From positions 1 through 64,000 of the forward strand of contig NZ_AAXY01000005.1 in assembly GCF_000169375.1 (NCBI RefSeq): 64,000 nt of DNA, given 5' to 3'. The DNA comes from Marinobacter sp. ELB17. Lineage in GTDB: Bacteria; Pseudomonadota; Gammaproteobacteria; Pseudomonadales; Oleiphilaceae. How positions within the stretch are numbered: position 1 is the first letter of the stretch; the number at the start of each line of letters is the position of its first letter. A program made the translations under genes and the position numbers. Below, piece after piece: positions 1 through 8,995 of this stretch. The notes below the pieces were generated by a model. It did no database searches. It saw only the letters and a program-made list of their open reading frames with translations, and was not told where the DNA came from.

Positions 1-443
1 AGGCGCTGTCTACCAGCACTCGCGACCGCTACAACGATGTGCGCCAGCGCTTGCACACGGCCAAACAGCGGCAGGAACTGGTCGCTCGCCTGCAACAATG
101 GACCGGATGCATTCAAGCCCGCGGCCAAGCTCCTATCGATAGAACCGACGTTCCCTTGGAATGGACAAAATTTAATCAGCTCGATCAGCCTATCGATTTT
201 CAGGAACTGGCTATTCGTACCGAAATACTCGCCGATCAGCCATCACCCGCAGCAGACCAGCGTAAGCGCTTGGAGATTCAAGTGCAGCGCCTGGCGCAAA
301 GCATTGGTGCTGCCGAACAATCGGCCAGTCCACTCACCGATGCCGAAAAGCTGGTGGCATTATGGTGCCTGGCTCCGGCTTCCACCGCGGCCTCCAAAGA
401 ACTGGAGCAACGCATGGTGAATGCGCTTGAAAGCTTGGTTTAA
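1..443 (+). CDS. DUF349-like protein, C-terminal part only
   Basis: The reading frame is open from base 3 to the stop at 443, so the gene starts before the window. About 146 residues are visible; an internal GTG at 39 is not a convincing start. The sequence is helical and rich in Q, R, E and L. It contains a stretch (EILADQPSPAADQRKRLE) that resembles the C-terminal part of DUF349 proteins from pseudomonads and relatives, as I remember them. DUF349 proteins are predicted coiled-coil proteins of unclear function. There is no membrane segment in the visible part. The next gene is prc, 189 bases downstream, with nothing obvious between them. The family call is moderate because only the tail is visible. 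Confidence 0.55.
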   Translation, partial: ALSTSTRDRYNDVRQRLHTAKQRQELVARLQQWTGCIQARGQAPIDRTDVPLEWTKFNQLDQPIDFQELAIRTEILADQPSPAADQRKRLEIQVQRLAQSIGAAEQSASPLTDAEKLVALWCLAPASTAASKELEQRMVNALESLV

Positions 444-632
444 GGCTCCTGCGCCAGCAGACATAATCATCCGCATACACCTTTGCGCCGTAATAGTGAT
501 GAATAGATTGTCACCTGGCGCAACGGTACATCTATAGCCAGGCGTGTAGCGCTTGCCTACAATCATTAAACGGGTCGCTGGTTGAACACCTTAACCGCGA
601 CCACCAGCATTTAACTCGGTTAGGTAGGTTCT

Positions 633-2813
633 ATGTCCATTGTGGAAAGACTGTGCTCACAGCGCGTAGCCCGCAGCAAGCCCGTAAAAGCGTTGGCGCT
701 CGCGATTTCGCTTTCCGTGTCTTTCGGGGCCGTCGCCAGCAGCGAGTCGCTCCAAAGCTATCAGCCAGTTGCGCCCACCATTGATCAAGCACGGGCTAAC
801 ATACTGATTGCAAGGCAACTGCAGTTCACCCATTTTCGCGACTTGCGGGTTAGCGATGATTTGTCTGGCGACATCTTCGACACTTATCTGAAATATCTGG
901 ACGGCCAGAAGGTCTACCTGACCCAAGACGATCTGGACGGTTTCGTCGATATTCGAGATCACTTGGGTTCAGCCCTGCGCACCGGTAAGTTGCAGCCGGG
1001 ATTCGATATTTACAATCTGGTGCAAAAACGGATCATCGAGCGTCTGCATTTTGCTCTGAACCTGCTGGACCAAAGCGTTGGCACCTTAGACTTCGGCAGT
1101 AACGACAGCATTTTGCTAGACCGTTCTGACAGCGACTGGGTCGCTAACAGTGCCCGGCTAGACGAACTTTGGACCAAACGCATAAAAAACGCCGTGCTGG
1201 CTCAACGCCTGAACGGTAGCGACGACGACGCCATAACAGACACTTTGCGGCAGCGTTACGAAGCCCAGCTCAAACGTGCTTACCAAGCCCGCAGCGAAGA
1301 TGCGTTTCAGGCCTACATGAACGCCTTCGCCGGCATGTGGGACCCACACACATCGTATTTTTCACCACGCACCTCTGAAAACTTCAACATTAATATGAGC
1401 CTTTCGCTGGAAGGCATAGGTGCCGTGCTGCAAGGAGACAACGAATACACCAAGGTGGTGCGATTGGTTCCTGGCGGCCCGGCATTTCAGCAAGGCCAGT
1501 TACAACCCGCAGACCGGATTGTATCGGTCACCCAAGAAGGCGAAACGCCAGTCAACGTGATCGGCTGGCGTCTGGATGAAGTGGTCGATCTAATCCGCGG
1601 GCCGCGTGACTCCGTGGTCACACTGGAAGTCATTCCGTCTGGCGCGGCCGATGAAACCATTACCAAAGCCATCGCTATCAAGCGCGATCAGGTCAAGCTG
1701 GAAGAACAGAGCGCCAGCAAAAAAGTGATAGAGCTCGATCGCAACGGTGAAACCTATAAGGTCGGCGCCATTACCATTCCTACCTTTTACGCCGACTTCC
1801 AGGCCATGCAGGCCGGCGATCGCAACTACAAAAGCACCACCCGCGATGTGCGCAGTCTGCTGGAGGAGCTTGAGGCTGAAGGTGTTGAAGGATTAGTCAT
1901 TGATCTGCGAAACAACGGCGGTGGTGCCCTGCACGAAGCCAACGATCTGGTGGGATTGTTTATAGACAGCGGCCCAACCGTGCAAATTCGCAACGCTAAT
2001 AACGACGTGCAGATTCTGAACGATGAAGACCCAGAGGTTGCCTTCAAAGGGCCGATGGTGGTGCTGGTAAACCGAATGAGCGCATCCGCGTCTGAAATCT
2101 TTGCAGGTGCTATTCAGGATTATGGCCGCGGCCTGGTAGTGGGCTCCCAAACCTTCGGCAAAGGCACTGTACAAGCAGTTCGGCCGCTGAATCACGGCCA
2201 GCTGAAAATCACTCAGTCCAAATTCTACCGGGTTTCCGGCGGCTCAACCCAGCATAAAGGCGTTATGCCCGACATCGAAATTCCGTCGCGCATCGATAAT
2301 AGCCTTATTGGGGAAGATGCGCTGGACCGCGCCCTGCCCTGGGACCAAATTGATGCTGTTGATCACACCCAGTATTTTGACTTCAGCAATATAATTGACG
2401 AGCTGCGCCTGCGCCACGATAAGCGCTTTGAAGCCAGCCCCGAGTTTAGCTTGCTACAACAGGAAATCGACTTTCTGAAGCAGCAACGCCAGCAGAACTC
2501 CGTCAGCCTGAATATGGACGAACGCCAGCAACAGCATAAACAAATCGAACGCACCCGGCTGACCATTGCCAACGCCCGCCGTGAACTGCTCGGCGAAACG
2601 CCATTCGACACAATGGAAGAACTGGACGACTGGCAGGACCTGCAGGCCGCCGACCTGAACTCCAATGATGAAGAAACGGATTTTGTTATCCGCGAAGGCG
2701 GCGAAATTATGGCGGACATGCTTGAGCTGGACCGTCGAACGGCCGCGCTGCCGGCGATGGGCTCGCCCCTGACGGCCAAAGCACAAACTGCACGGGCGTC
2801 AACCGAGCTCTGA
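633..2813 (+). CDS. prc: Tail-specific carboxy-terminal processing protease Prc (S41)
   Basis: Periplasmic serine protease that degrades or trims proteins from the C-terminus; in E. coli it processes FtsI and acts with NlpI in envelope quality control. The protein has 726 residues. A hydrophobic signal segment at about 17-35 precedes an N-terminal helical domain, a PDZ domain at about 250-350, and the S41 core. The catalytic pair is visible: Ser485 in SASASE and Lys510 in FGKGTVQ, with Asp496 between them. The Ser-Lys spacing of 25 is the same as in E. coli Prc (Ser430/Lys455). A charged C-terminal region (about 590-690, DUF3340-like) is also typical. The ATG at 633 follows a weak purine-rich site. 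The gene stands alone, followed by a 14-base inverted repeat. Confidence 0.95.
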   Translation: MSIVERLCSQRVARSKPVKALALAISLSVSFGAVASSESLQSYQPVAPTIDQARANILIARQLQFTHFRDLRVSDDLSGDIFDTYLKYLDGQKVYLTQDDLDGFVDIRDHLGSALRTGKLQPGFDIYNLVQKRIIERLHFALNLLDQSVGTLDFGSNDSILLDRSDSDWVANSARLDELWTKRIKNAVLAQRLNGSDDDAITDTLRQRYEAQLKRAYQARSEDAFQAYMNAFAGMWDPHTSYFSPRTSENFNINMSLSLEGIGAVLQGDNEYTKVVRLVPGGPAFQQGQLQPADRIVSVTQEGETPVNVIGWRLDEVVDLIRGPRDSVVTLEVIPSGAADETITKAIAIKRDQVKLEEQSASKKVIELDRNGETYKVGAITIPTFYADFQAMQAGDRNYKSTTRDVRSLLEELEAEGVEGLVIDLRNNGGGALHEANDLVGLFIDSGPTVQIRNANNDVQILNDEDPEVAFKGPMVVLVNRMSASASEIFAGAIQDYGRGLVVGSQTFGKGTVQAVRPLNHGQLKITQSKFYRVSGGSTQHKGVMPDIEIPSRIDNSLIGEDALDRALPWDQIDAVDHTQYFDFSNIIDELRLRHDKRFEASPEFSLLQQEIDFLKQQRQQNSVSLNMDERQQQHKQIERTRLTIANARRELLGETPFDTMEELDDWQDLQAADLNSNDEETDFVIREGGEIMADMLELDRRTAALPAMGSPLTAKAQTARASTEL

Positions 2814-2833
2814 CCAGGTTCAAACCGAACGTA

Positions 2834-2883
2834 TGCGCCTTGGCGGCTGCGATGGAATTCAACACCGCTGCCGCCAAGGCGCA
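2834..2883. repeat. 14-bp perfect inverted repeat after prc
   Basis: TGCGCCTTGGCGGC at 2834-2847 is repeated inverted at 2870-2883, with a 22-base loop. It lies between prc and the next gene. No T tract follows on either strand, so it is not a canonical intrinsic terminator. It could be a transcript 3'-end stabilising hairpin or a repetitive intergenic palindrome. Confidence 0.6.
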
Positions 2884-2934
2884 AATACTATTGCCGGTGC
2901 ACGGTTAACTGCGCCCCGCCCGAAAGGCTGATTC

Positions 2935-4275
2935 ATGACGGCAGAGACCATTATCGCAGCGGATACCCGTATCAACGCCCGCTGGGTGATTCCCATCGAA
3001 CCTGCAGATCAGGTTTGGCATCACCACGCGGTGATTGTGCAAGGCAGTCATATTGTTGCCGTATTGCCCCAAGCCGAGGCCGACACTCATTACCGCACTC
3101 GCGAAACCCTGAATTTGCCACATCATGTGCTGATGCCAGGGCTAATCAATTTGCACGGCCATGCCGCCATGTCGCTTTTCCGCGGCGTAGCTGACGATAT
3201 ACCGCTAATGACTTGGCTGAACGACCACATCTGGCCATTGGAGGGCGAATTTGTGTGCGAACAGTTTGTTGCCGATGGCACCCAGTTGGCCATGGCTGAA
3301 ATGCTGCGCACCGGCACCACCACATTTTCGGATATGTATTTTTTCCCGGAAATTGCCGCCCAATGCTCCGCTGATGTTGGCATGCGTGCACAAATTTGCT
3401 TTCCGCTGTTAGACTTTCCCACCTGCTGGGGCAGTGGCCCGGAAGAATACCTGCGCAAGGGCGAGCAGTTGATCAACGCCTGGCAGGGCGATGAATTCAT
3501 TATGCCCGCCATAGGCCCCCATGCGCCCTACACCGCTAATGATGACACTCTGGCTCGCGCCGTGGCTCTGCAAACAAAGACCGGCGTAAAATTACAGATC
3601 CATCTGCACGAAACCGCGCTAGAAGTGCAGAACGCCGAACAGCACTCAGGCCAGCGCCCAGTCAGCCGAATGGCGCAGCTGGGCGTGCTGGGGCCAAACA
3701 CCCAGTGCGTGCACATGACCCAAGTTGATGACAGCGACCTTGAACACTTGTTGCACAGCGGCGCCCACGTTGTTCACTGCCCGGAATCCAATATGAAACT
3801 GGCCAGCGGCCAATGCCCCGTGCAGCGCCTGAGCAAGGCCGGTGTTAATGTCGCCATAGGCACCGACGGCGCTGCCAGCAATAACGACCTTGACCTGTTC
3901 AGCGAGCTGCGTAGCGCAGCGATGATGGCCAAACATCTGGCCGGTGACCCTGCCGCGCTTTCTGCCCACCAGGCACTGCGTATGGCCACCTTGCAGGGCG
4001 CAAAAGCCCTGGGCCGGGAACAGGATCTGGGCTCACTGGAAGCCGGCAAGTGCGCCGATATCATTGCCGTTGATCTTAGCGACCCGTTTTTACAGCCAGT
4101 GTACAACCCTGCTTCGCACCTGGTTTACAGCCTGCACGGTCGCGCTGTCAGCCACAGCTGGATCAACGGAGTGCCCCAGATACAAAATGGCGAACTAACA
4201 CGCATTGATGTGCCCGACCTCATGCTGCGTGTGGCAGACTGGGCCGAACGCATTGGCCGTTATCAGGCCGGCTAA
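2935..4275 (+). CDS. mtaD: TRZ/ATZ amidohydrolase, MTA/SAH deaminase-like
   Basis: Amidohydrolase-superfamily enzyme of 446 residues, of the type annotated 5'-methylthioadenosine/S-adenosylhomocysteine deaminase, converting these purine nucleosides to inosine forms. Visible metal-site motifs are HGH at 74-76 in NLHGHAAMSLF, HLHET at 223-227, HCPESNMKLASG at 281-292, and Asp311 in GTDGAASNN. These define the ATZ/TRZ subgroup. The start at 2935 has an AAAGG site about ten bases upstream. The gene is followed within 61 bases by ubiG, mupP and yciK, the same order as in Pseudomonas aeruginosa (PA3170-PA3173). Substrate is inferred from family; guanine- or atrazine-like deaminases share the fold, so the exact substrate is not proven by sequence. 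Confidence 0.85.
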   Translation: MTAETIIAADTRINARWVIPIEPADQVWHHHAVIVQGSHIVAVLPQAEADTHYRTRETLNLPHHVLMPGLINLHGHAAMSLFRGVADDIPLMTWLNDHIWPLEGEFVCEQFVADGTQLAMAEMLRTGTTTFSDMYFFPEIAAQCSADVGMRAQICFPLLDFPTCWGSGPEEYLRKGEQLINAWQGDEFIMPAIGPHAPYTANDDTLARAVALQTKTGVKLQIHLHETALEVQNAEQHSGQRPVSRMAQLGVLGPNTQCVHMTQVDDSDLEHLLHSGAHVVHCPESNMKLASGQCPVQRLSKAGVNVAIGTDGAASNNDLDLFSELRSAAMMAKHLAGDPAALSAHQALRMATLQGAKALGREQDLGSLEAGKCADIIAVDLSDPFLQPVYNPASHLVYSLHGRAVSHSWINGVPQIQNGELTRIDVPDLMLRVADWAERIGRYQAG

Positions 4276-4336
4276 AAAAGCCAGCACGGCCAGCTGTATG
4301 TAACCGTATTTAAATCGCATCACCAGGCAGGCAAAC

Positions 4337-5101
4337 ATGACGACTCCTAACCCAGGCCGTAATTCAGATCACTCTTCAGATTCCAACTTGAACCACAATG
4401 TGGATCGTAACGAAATCGCCAAATTTGAGGCCCTGGCCAGCCGCTGGTGGGATCCCGGCAGCGAATTCAAACCCCTGCACGACATCAACCCGCTGCGCCT
4501 GAACTACATCGACGAACGCGTGTCTCTGCCTGGTAAAAAAGTCATCGACATTGGCTGCGGCGGCGGCTTGCTATCAGAAGGCATGGCCCGCCGTGGCGCC
4601 CACGTGACCGGTATCGATATGGGCGAAGCACCGCTAAGCGTGGCGCGCCTGCACGGGCTGGAAAGTGGTGTTCAAGTCGACTATCAGAAAATTACCGTGG
4701 AAGAAATGGCCCGAGACCCACAGCACGCAGGCCAATACGACGTTGTTACCTGTCTCGAAATGCTTGAGCACGTGCCAGATCCGGGCTCGGTCATTCGCGC
4801 TTGCGCCAGCCTGCTAAAACCCGGCGGCCATCTGTTTGTGTCCACCATCAACCGCAACCCGAAATCGTTTCTATTTGCCATTATTGGGGCCGAATACGTG
4901 TTGAGCCTGCTGCCAAAAGGCACCCACGAATGGAAAAAGTTCATTCGCCCGTCAGAAATGTCAGACCACCTGCGCAATGCCGGCCTGGATATTCGTGAAC
5001 TGACCGGAATGACTTACAACCTGTTGACCAAAGTGTATAAGCTTGGCCGCAATGTCGATGTCAATTATATGATGCATGCAAAGGATAGCCGTGAAGCCTG
5101 A
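4337..5101 (+). CDS. ubiG: Ubiquinone biosynthesis O-methyltransferase UbiG
   Basis: SAM-dependent methyltransferase of 254 residues that performs both O-methylation steps of ubiquinone synthesis. The N-terminal region has the family hallmark [11 protein letters not shown] at 30-40. SAM motif I is DIGCGGG at 71-77 and the post-I acidic residue lies in GIDMG. The [12 protein letters not shown] segment and STINRNPKS are characteristic of UbiG. The protein is soluble and probably membrane-associated in the Coq complex. Its 3' end overlaps the start of mupP, which suggests translational coupling. The serine/asparagine-rich first 20 residues are a variable tail. Confidence 0.95.
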   Translation: MTTPNPGRNSDHSSDSNLNHNVDRNEIAKFEALASRWWDPGSEFKPLHDINPLRLNYIDERVSLPGKKVIDIGCGGGLLSEGMARRGAHVTGIDMGEAPLSVARLHGLESGVQVDYQKITVEEMARDPQHAGQYDVVTCLEMLEHVPDPGSVIRACASLLKPGGHLFVSTINRNPKSFLFAIIGAEYVLSLLPKGTHEWKKFIRPSEMSDHLRNAGLDIRELTGMTYNLLTKVYKLGRNVDVNYMMHAKDSREA

Positions 5102-5756
5102 ACTGAATCCTTCAGCGGTGCTGTTTGACCTGGACGGCACTTTGATTGACACCGCGCCGGACTTTGTCCGTGTTCTAAACCGCATGCGCACTGCCTATGG
5201 CCTTGACCAGTTGCCAGTGCCGTACATTCGCTGCATGGTGTCAAACGGCGCCCGTGGCATGGTTCGTGTAGGATTTGGGCTAGAGCCGAACGATCACGGC
5301 TACCAACAGAAACACACCGAATTTCTAGACCTTTACGAACAGGGCATGACCATAGACACCTGCCTGTTCGAAGGTATGGACAGCTTGCTGCGCAATTTGG
5401 AGCAGCGGGCTATTCCCTGGGGCATAGTGACCAACAAACCGGTGCGTTTCGCTGCGCCCGTGGTGGCCGCCCTGGGGCTGGCGGAACGCTGTGGCACCTT
5501 AATTTGCCCAGACCACGTCAGCCAGCGCAAGCCTCACCCGGAACCCATGTTTCTGGCCTGCAAAGAAGTCAATGTAGAGCCGCAAACGGCTATTTACGTA
5601 GGCGATCACCAGCGCGACATAGACGCCGGTATGAACGCCGGCATGACCACCATCGCCGTGCGTTACGGTTATATCGAAAAGCCTGAAGAGGCGGATCTAT
5701 GGGGTTCTCACTATACCGTCGATAGCGTCAGCGAACTCGCAAAGCTGTTACAATAG
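5091..5756 (+). CDS. mupP: HAD phosphatase MupP (N-acetylmuramate 6-phosphate phosphatase)
   Basis: Haloacid dehalogenase-type phosphatase of about 221 residues. Motif I is [10 protein letters not shown], with the nucleophile and acid/base Asp. Motif II is VTNK, and motif III/IV is [12 protein letters not shown]. The gene order after ubiG and before yciK matches P. aeruginosa mupP, whose product removes phosphate from MurNAc-6-P during peptidoglycan recycling. Older annotations call this phosphoglycolate phosphatase (gph), and that activity cannot be excluded by sequence. An upstream ATG at 5076 is in frame, but the GTG at 5091 has AAAGGA a few bases before it and overlaps the ubiG stop, so I prefer it. 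Confidence 0.85.
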   Translation: MKPELNPSAVLFDLDGTLIDTAPDFVRVLNRMRTAYGLDQLPVPYIRCMVSNGARGMVRVGFGLEPNDHGYQQKHTEFLDLYEQGMTIDTCLFEGMDSLLRNLEQRAIPWGIVTNKPVRFAAPVVAALGLAERCGTLICPDHVSQRKPHPEPMFLACKEVNVEPQTAIYVGDHQRDIDAGMNAGMTTIAVRYGYIEKPEEADLWGSHYTVDSVSELAKLLQ

Positions 5757-5836
5757 TTCCCATTACTTACCGATACCGGCGGGCCAGTAACCTGTCGGAT
5801 TTTGTTGTGCACTTTTGCCCTAAATGGAGACAGGTC

Positions 5837-6586
5837 ATGCAGAATTACCAGGCCCCCGCCGACTTACTGAAAGATCGCATTATTATGGTCACCGGCGCCG
5901 GCAGTGGTATTGGCCGCACAGCGGCTATTGCCTACGCCGCCCACGGCGCAACGGTGATACTGGTCGGCCGCACCGTGTCTAAACTGGAATCTGTGTACGA
6001 CGAAATTGAAAACGCCGGTTATCCAAAGCCCGCCATCGTTCCCATGAACTTTGATGGCGCCGCCATGAAAGACTACGAAGAACTGGCAATGACCCTGGAA
6101 GACAATTTCGGCAAACTTGATGGCCTGCTGCACAACGCCGCTATTTTGGGCGATCGTAGTCCGGTGGAACTGTCTGACCCGGAAAAGTGGGCCAAGGTGA
6201 TGCAAGTCAACAGCATGGCGCCGTTCCTGCTAAGCCGTGCGATGATACCGTTGCTGCGCAAATCCGGTGATGCATCGATGATCTTTACCTCGTCTAGCGT
6301 AGGGCGTTCCGCGCGGGCTTACTGGGGTGCCTATGCAGTATCGAAATTTGCGGTAGAAGGGTTGAGCCAGCTACTGGCCGATGAGCTCGATGACGAGCGG
6401 AATAACATTCGCGTTAACACCCTGAACCCGGGTGCTACCCGCACCAACATGCGAGCCCACGCGTACCCGGCGGAAAACCCCCAGCAAAACCGGGCACCGG
6501 AAGAATTAATGCCCATCTACCTGTACCTGATGGGCCGTGACAGCGCAGGAATTAACGGCCAGCAGCTAGACGCTCAGCCAAAATAA
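5837..6586 (+). CDS. yciK: YciK family SDR oxidoreductase
   Basis: Short-chain dehydrogenase/reductase of about 249 residues. It shows the cofactor motif GAGSGIGR near the N-terminus, the NAA/NNAG-equivalent HNAAILGD, and the catalytic Ser (TSSSVG) and Tyr-x-x-x-Lys (GAYAVSKFA). The C-terminus (GINGQQLDAQP) resembles E. coli YciK. Its physiological substrate is unknown. The ATG at 5837 follows GGAGACAGG and gives the YciK-like N-terminus; an upstream in-frame start at 5807 lacks such a site. The stop codon overlaps the start of the next gene (TAATG), so the two are probably coupled. Confidence 0.9.
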   Translation: MQNYQAPADLLKDRIIMVTGAGSGIGRTAAIAYAAHGATVILVGRTVSKLESVYDEIENAGYPKPAIVPMNFDGAAMKDYEELAMTLEDNFGKLDGLLHNAAILGDRSPVELSDPEKWAKVMQVNSMAPFLLSRAMIPLLRKSGDASMIFTSSSVGRSARAYWGAYAVSKFAVEGLSQLLADELDDERNNIRVNTLNPGATRTNMRAHAYPAENPQQNRAPEELMPIYLYLMGRDSAGINGQQLDAQPK

Positions 6587-6819
6587 TGGAGCTGTTGTTC
6601 TACACCACAGACCAGTGCCACTTGTGTGAGCTTGCAGAGGCGCTATTGGCCAACACCCCCACGCCACAGCCAATACCCGTGAACGTGGTGGATATTGCCC
6701 AATCAGAGCAATTGGTTGCCCGCTACGGCACTCGCATACCAGTTTTACGCCGCAGCGACACCGGCAATGAACTGAGCTGGCCATTTACCCAAAACCAGCT
6801 TCTTAGCTTTTTACAATGA
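6586..6819 (+). CDS. Glutaredoxin-like thiol protein (DUF836)
   Basis: Small 77-residue protein with a thioredoxin-fold start (MELLFYTTDQCHLC) and a CHLC redox motif at residues 11-14. The cis-proline region is visible as RIPVLR. The pattern matches the glutaredoxin-like DUF836 family, a probable thiol-disulfide redox protein of the cytosol. The ATG overlaps the yciK stop by one base. yaaA follows after 12 bases, so it sits in the middle of a yciK operon. Confidence 0.85.
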   Translation: MELLFYTTDQCHLCELAEALLANTPTPQPIPVNVVDIAQSEQLVARYGTRIPVLRRSDTGNELSWPFTQNQLLSFLQ

Positions 6820-6831
6820 GGTTTGCCTGAC

Positions 6832-7611
6832 ATGCTGATGGTTATTTCCCCTGCGAAAACTCTGGATTATCAAAGCCCGCTGGCAACCGAAGACCACACC
6901 CAGCCCGACTTTCTAGAGCCCGCACGGGCGCTGATTGACCAGCTAAAAGAACTTGAACCGCACCAGGTCAGCAACCTAATGGGCATTAGCGACAAGCTGG
7001 GGCAGCTGAACGCCAAACGCTTCAGCGACTGGAGCACACCGTTCACGCCCAGCAATGCCCGCCAGGCCATTCTTGCGTTCAAGGGCGATGTTTACACCGG
7101 GCTGGATGCCGAAAGCTTTAGTAACAGCGAATTTCAGTTCGCGCAGAAGCACCTGCGCATGCTGTCCGGCCTTTACGGGGTGCTCAAACCGCTCGATCTG
7201 ATGCAGCCTTACCGCCTGGAAATGGGCACAAAATTTGAAAACCAGCGCGGTAAAGACCTGTATGCGTTCTGGGGCGATACCATCACTCAAGAGGTCAATC
7301 GCCTGCTAAATGACGACGACGGCGTACTGGTTAATCTGGCGTCTAACGAATATTTCAAAGCAGTGCACAAAAAAGACCTTGAAGGACGGCTGATCACCCC
7401 CAATTTTAAAGATCAGAAAAACGGCCAATATAAAATCATCAGTTTTTATGCCAAAAAGGCCCGCGGACTGATGTGCCGCTACGCCATACAAAATGGCATT
7501 ACCAAAGCCGAAGACCTGAAAAAGTTCGACCTTGATGGTTACTACTTCAGCCCCGAGCAGTCTGATGCCAACAACTGGATCTTCCTGCGCGAGGAGCAAA
7601 CCAAGGCCTAA
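6832..7611 (+). CDS. yaaA: Peroxide stress protein YaaA
   Basis: DUF328/UPF0246 protein of about 260 residues. In E. coli YaaA is induced by OxyR, binds DNA and lowers free intracellular iron, limiting Fenton damage. The N-terminus [16 protein letters not shown] is nearly identical to the E. coli form, and the [22 protein letters not shown] segment is a family hallmark. The ATG at 6832 is preceded by GAGG; a TTG at 6823 would add three residues and is unlikely. It is last in the yciK operon. An 8-base inverted repeat over the stop codon (7600-7625) lacks a T tract. Confidence 0.95.
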   Translation: MLMVISPAKTLDYQSPLATEDHTQPDFLEPARALIDQLKELEPHQVSNLMGISDKLGQLNAKRFSDWSTPFTPSNARQAILAFKGDVYTGLDAESFSNSEFQFAQKHLRMLSGLYGVLKPLDLMQPYRLEMGTKFENQRGKDLYAFWGDTITQEVNRLLNDDDGVLVNLASNEYFKAVHKKDLEGRLITPNFKDQKNGQYKIISFYAKKARGLMCRYAIQNGITKAEDLKKFDLDGYYFSPEQSDANNWIFLREEQTKA

Positions 7612-7714
7612 CGTTACGCCTTGGTAGGTAAAGCGTGAATACTCCTTGCTTGGCGTATTTCCAGCCGGAGCACAATTTTCTATCGCTGATTTTAAACTTC
7701 TAAGGAGTCTGTTT

Positions 7715-7915
7715 ATGAACGAAGCAGTATTCTCACAAATCTCCATGGCCGTTCTGCTGACTGGTCTTGTAATCTGGATGGGTTTTATTGTCTGGGATCT
7801 GGCCAAAAAATCCAAAGCGGGGAAATTCGGCACCTTTATGATGTTTACTATCATGGGTGCGGGCGTACTGGGTTTTGTCATCAAAACCGTGCTGGTTGAA
7901 GTCATCCAGATATAA
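7715..7915 (+). CDS. DUF2788 small membrane protein
   Basis: About 66 residues with two hydrophobic segments, roughly 10-30 and 42-62, separated by a basic loop (DLAKKSKAGKFG). This is the architecture of the DUF2788 family found in Pseudomonas and relatives; no function is known. The ATG at 7715 follows TAAGGAGTC, an excellent ribosome site; an in-frame start at 7646 has none. It stands 98 bases before rdgC and is probably its own unit. Confidence 0.85.
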   Translation: MNEAVFSQISMAVLLTGLVIWMGFIVWDLAKKSKAGKFGTFMMFTIMGAGVLGFVIKTVLVEVIQI

Positions 7916-8013
7916 CAGCGCTATCTACTACAGTTGAACCTTTTACAGTTCAGCGTCTGCTTTTTATTTTCTACCCGTGCACGATCTGTTTTTGACTCAA
8001 GGATGCTTCCAGT

Positions 8014-8967
8014 ATGTGGTTTCGCAATGCCCGTGTTTTTCGTTTTACCAAACCCTTCGATATCACCACGGATGAACTGGAAGAAAAGCTCCAGGCAGAC
8101 ACGTTCAAGCCCTGCGGGCCTCAAGAAACCACACGCCAAGGTTGGGTAGCGCCACTAGGCAAACACGGCGAGACACTGGTGCACAGCGCCAACGGCTATC
8201 ATCTGATTGCACTGCGCCGGGAAGACAAGATTTTGCCCAGCTCCGTGATTAAGGAACTGATGGAAGAGCGCGCCGAAGCCATTGAGATCGATCAGGGCCG
8301 CAAAGTACGCCGCAAGGAAAAAGACGAGCTGAAAGAGCAGGTCATGCTGGAAATGCTGCCCCAGGCGTTTTCCAAAAACCGTCGCAGTTTTGCCTATCTG
8401 GCACCGAAAGATGGCGTGATGGTGGTGGATGCAGGCTCGGCCAAACAGGCCGAAGAAATCGCATCGGCGCTGCGCAAAAGCATCGGCTCATTGCCCGTGC
8501 GGCCACCCGCCGTGGAACAGGCGCCCATCTTCACCTTTACTGGCTGGCTGGACGAATCCATTGATTTACCGGCACAAATTGAGCTGGGCGATGAATGCGA
8601 ACTAAAAGACCCAGCGGAAGACGGCGGCGTTGTGCGCTGCAAAGGTATGAACTTGCAGGCGGATGAAATTCAAAACCACCTTCAGGCCGGCATGCAAGTC
8701 ACTAAGCTGGCTATTACCTGGGACGACAACGTGTCCTTCGTGCTCGACGAAGAGCTGGGCATTCGCCGCCTGAAGTTCGGCGAAACCCTTCAGGAACAGC
8801 TGGAAAACGTTGACGCTGACGACGCCCTGGCAAAATTCGACGCCAGTTTTAGTTTGATGACCCTGGAACTCGCAAAGCTGATTCCAGGGCTGCTCGAAGC
8901 CCTGGGCGGCGAAGATCGTTCGGCTTTAATCGATGGTGAAAACCGCCCTGCCCCGGTCAGCGAGTAA
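8014..8967 (+). CDS. rdgC: Recombination-associated protein RdgC
   Basis: Nucleoid-associated DNA-binding protein that forms a ring around DNA and inhibits RecA-promoted recombination. The 317 residues are close to the E. coli length (303). The N-terminal MWFRNARVFRF and the GWVAPLG and LPSSVIKELMEERA-type segments are family signatures. The internal stretch FTGWLDE and the C-terminal acidic region are also conserved. Cytosolic, no membrane segment. It converges on pat with only 28 bases between the stops. Confidence 0.95.
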   Translation: MWFRNARVFRFTKPFDITTDELEEKLQADTFKPCGPQETTRQGWVAPLGKHGETLVHSANGYHLIALRREDKILPSSVIKELMEERAEAIEIDQGRKVRRKEKDELKEQVMLEMLPQAFSKNRRSFAYLAPKDGVMVVDAGSAKQAEEIASALRKSIGSLPVRPPAVEQAPIFTFTGWLDESIDLPAQIELGDECELKDPAEDGGVVRCKGMNLQADEIQNHLQAGMQVTKLAITWDDNVSFVLDEELGIRRLKFGETLQEQLENVDADDALAKFDASFSLMTLELAKLIPGLLEALGGEDRSALIDGENRPAPVSE

Positions 8968-8995
8968 CCCCACAGCGGACGGCGTGATTTGAAGA

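Noticed and set aside
7600..7625. Inverted repeat ACCAAGGC/GCCTTGGT at the yaaA stop as terminator
   Set aside because: The arms are only eight bases and no T tract follows, so termination is not supported.
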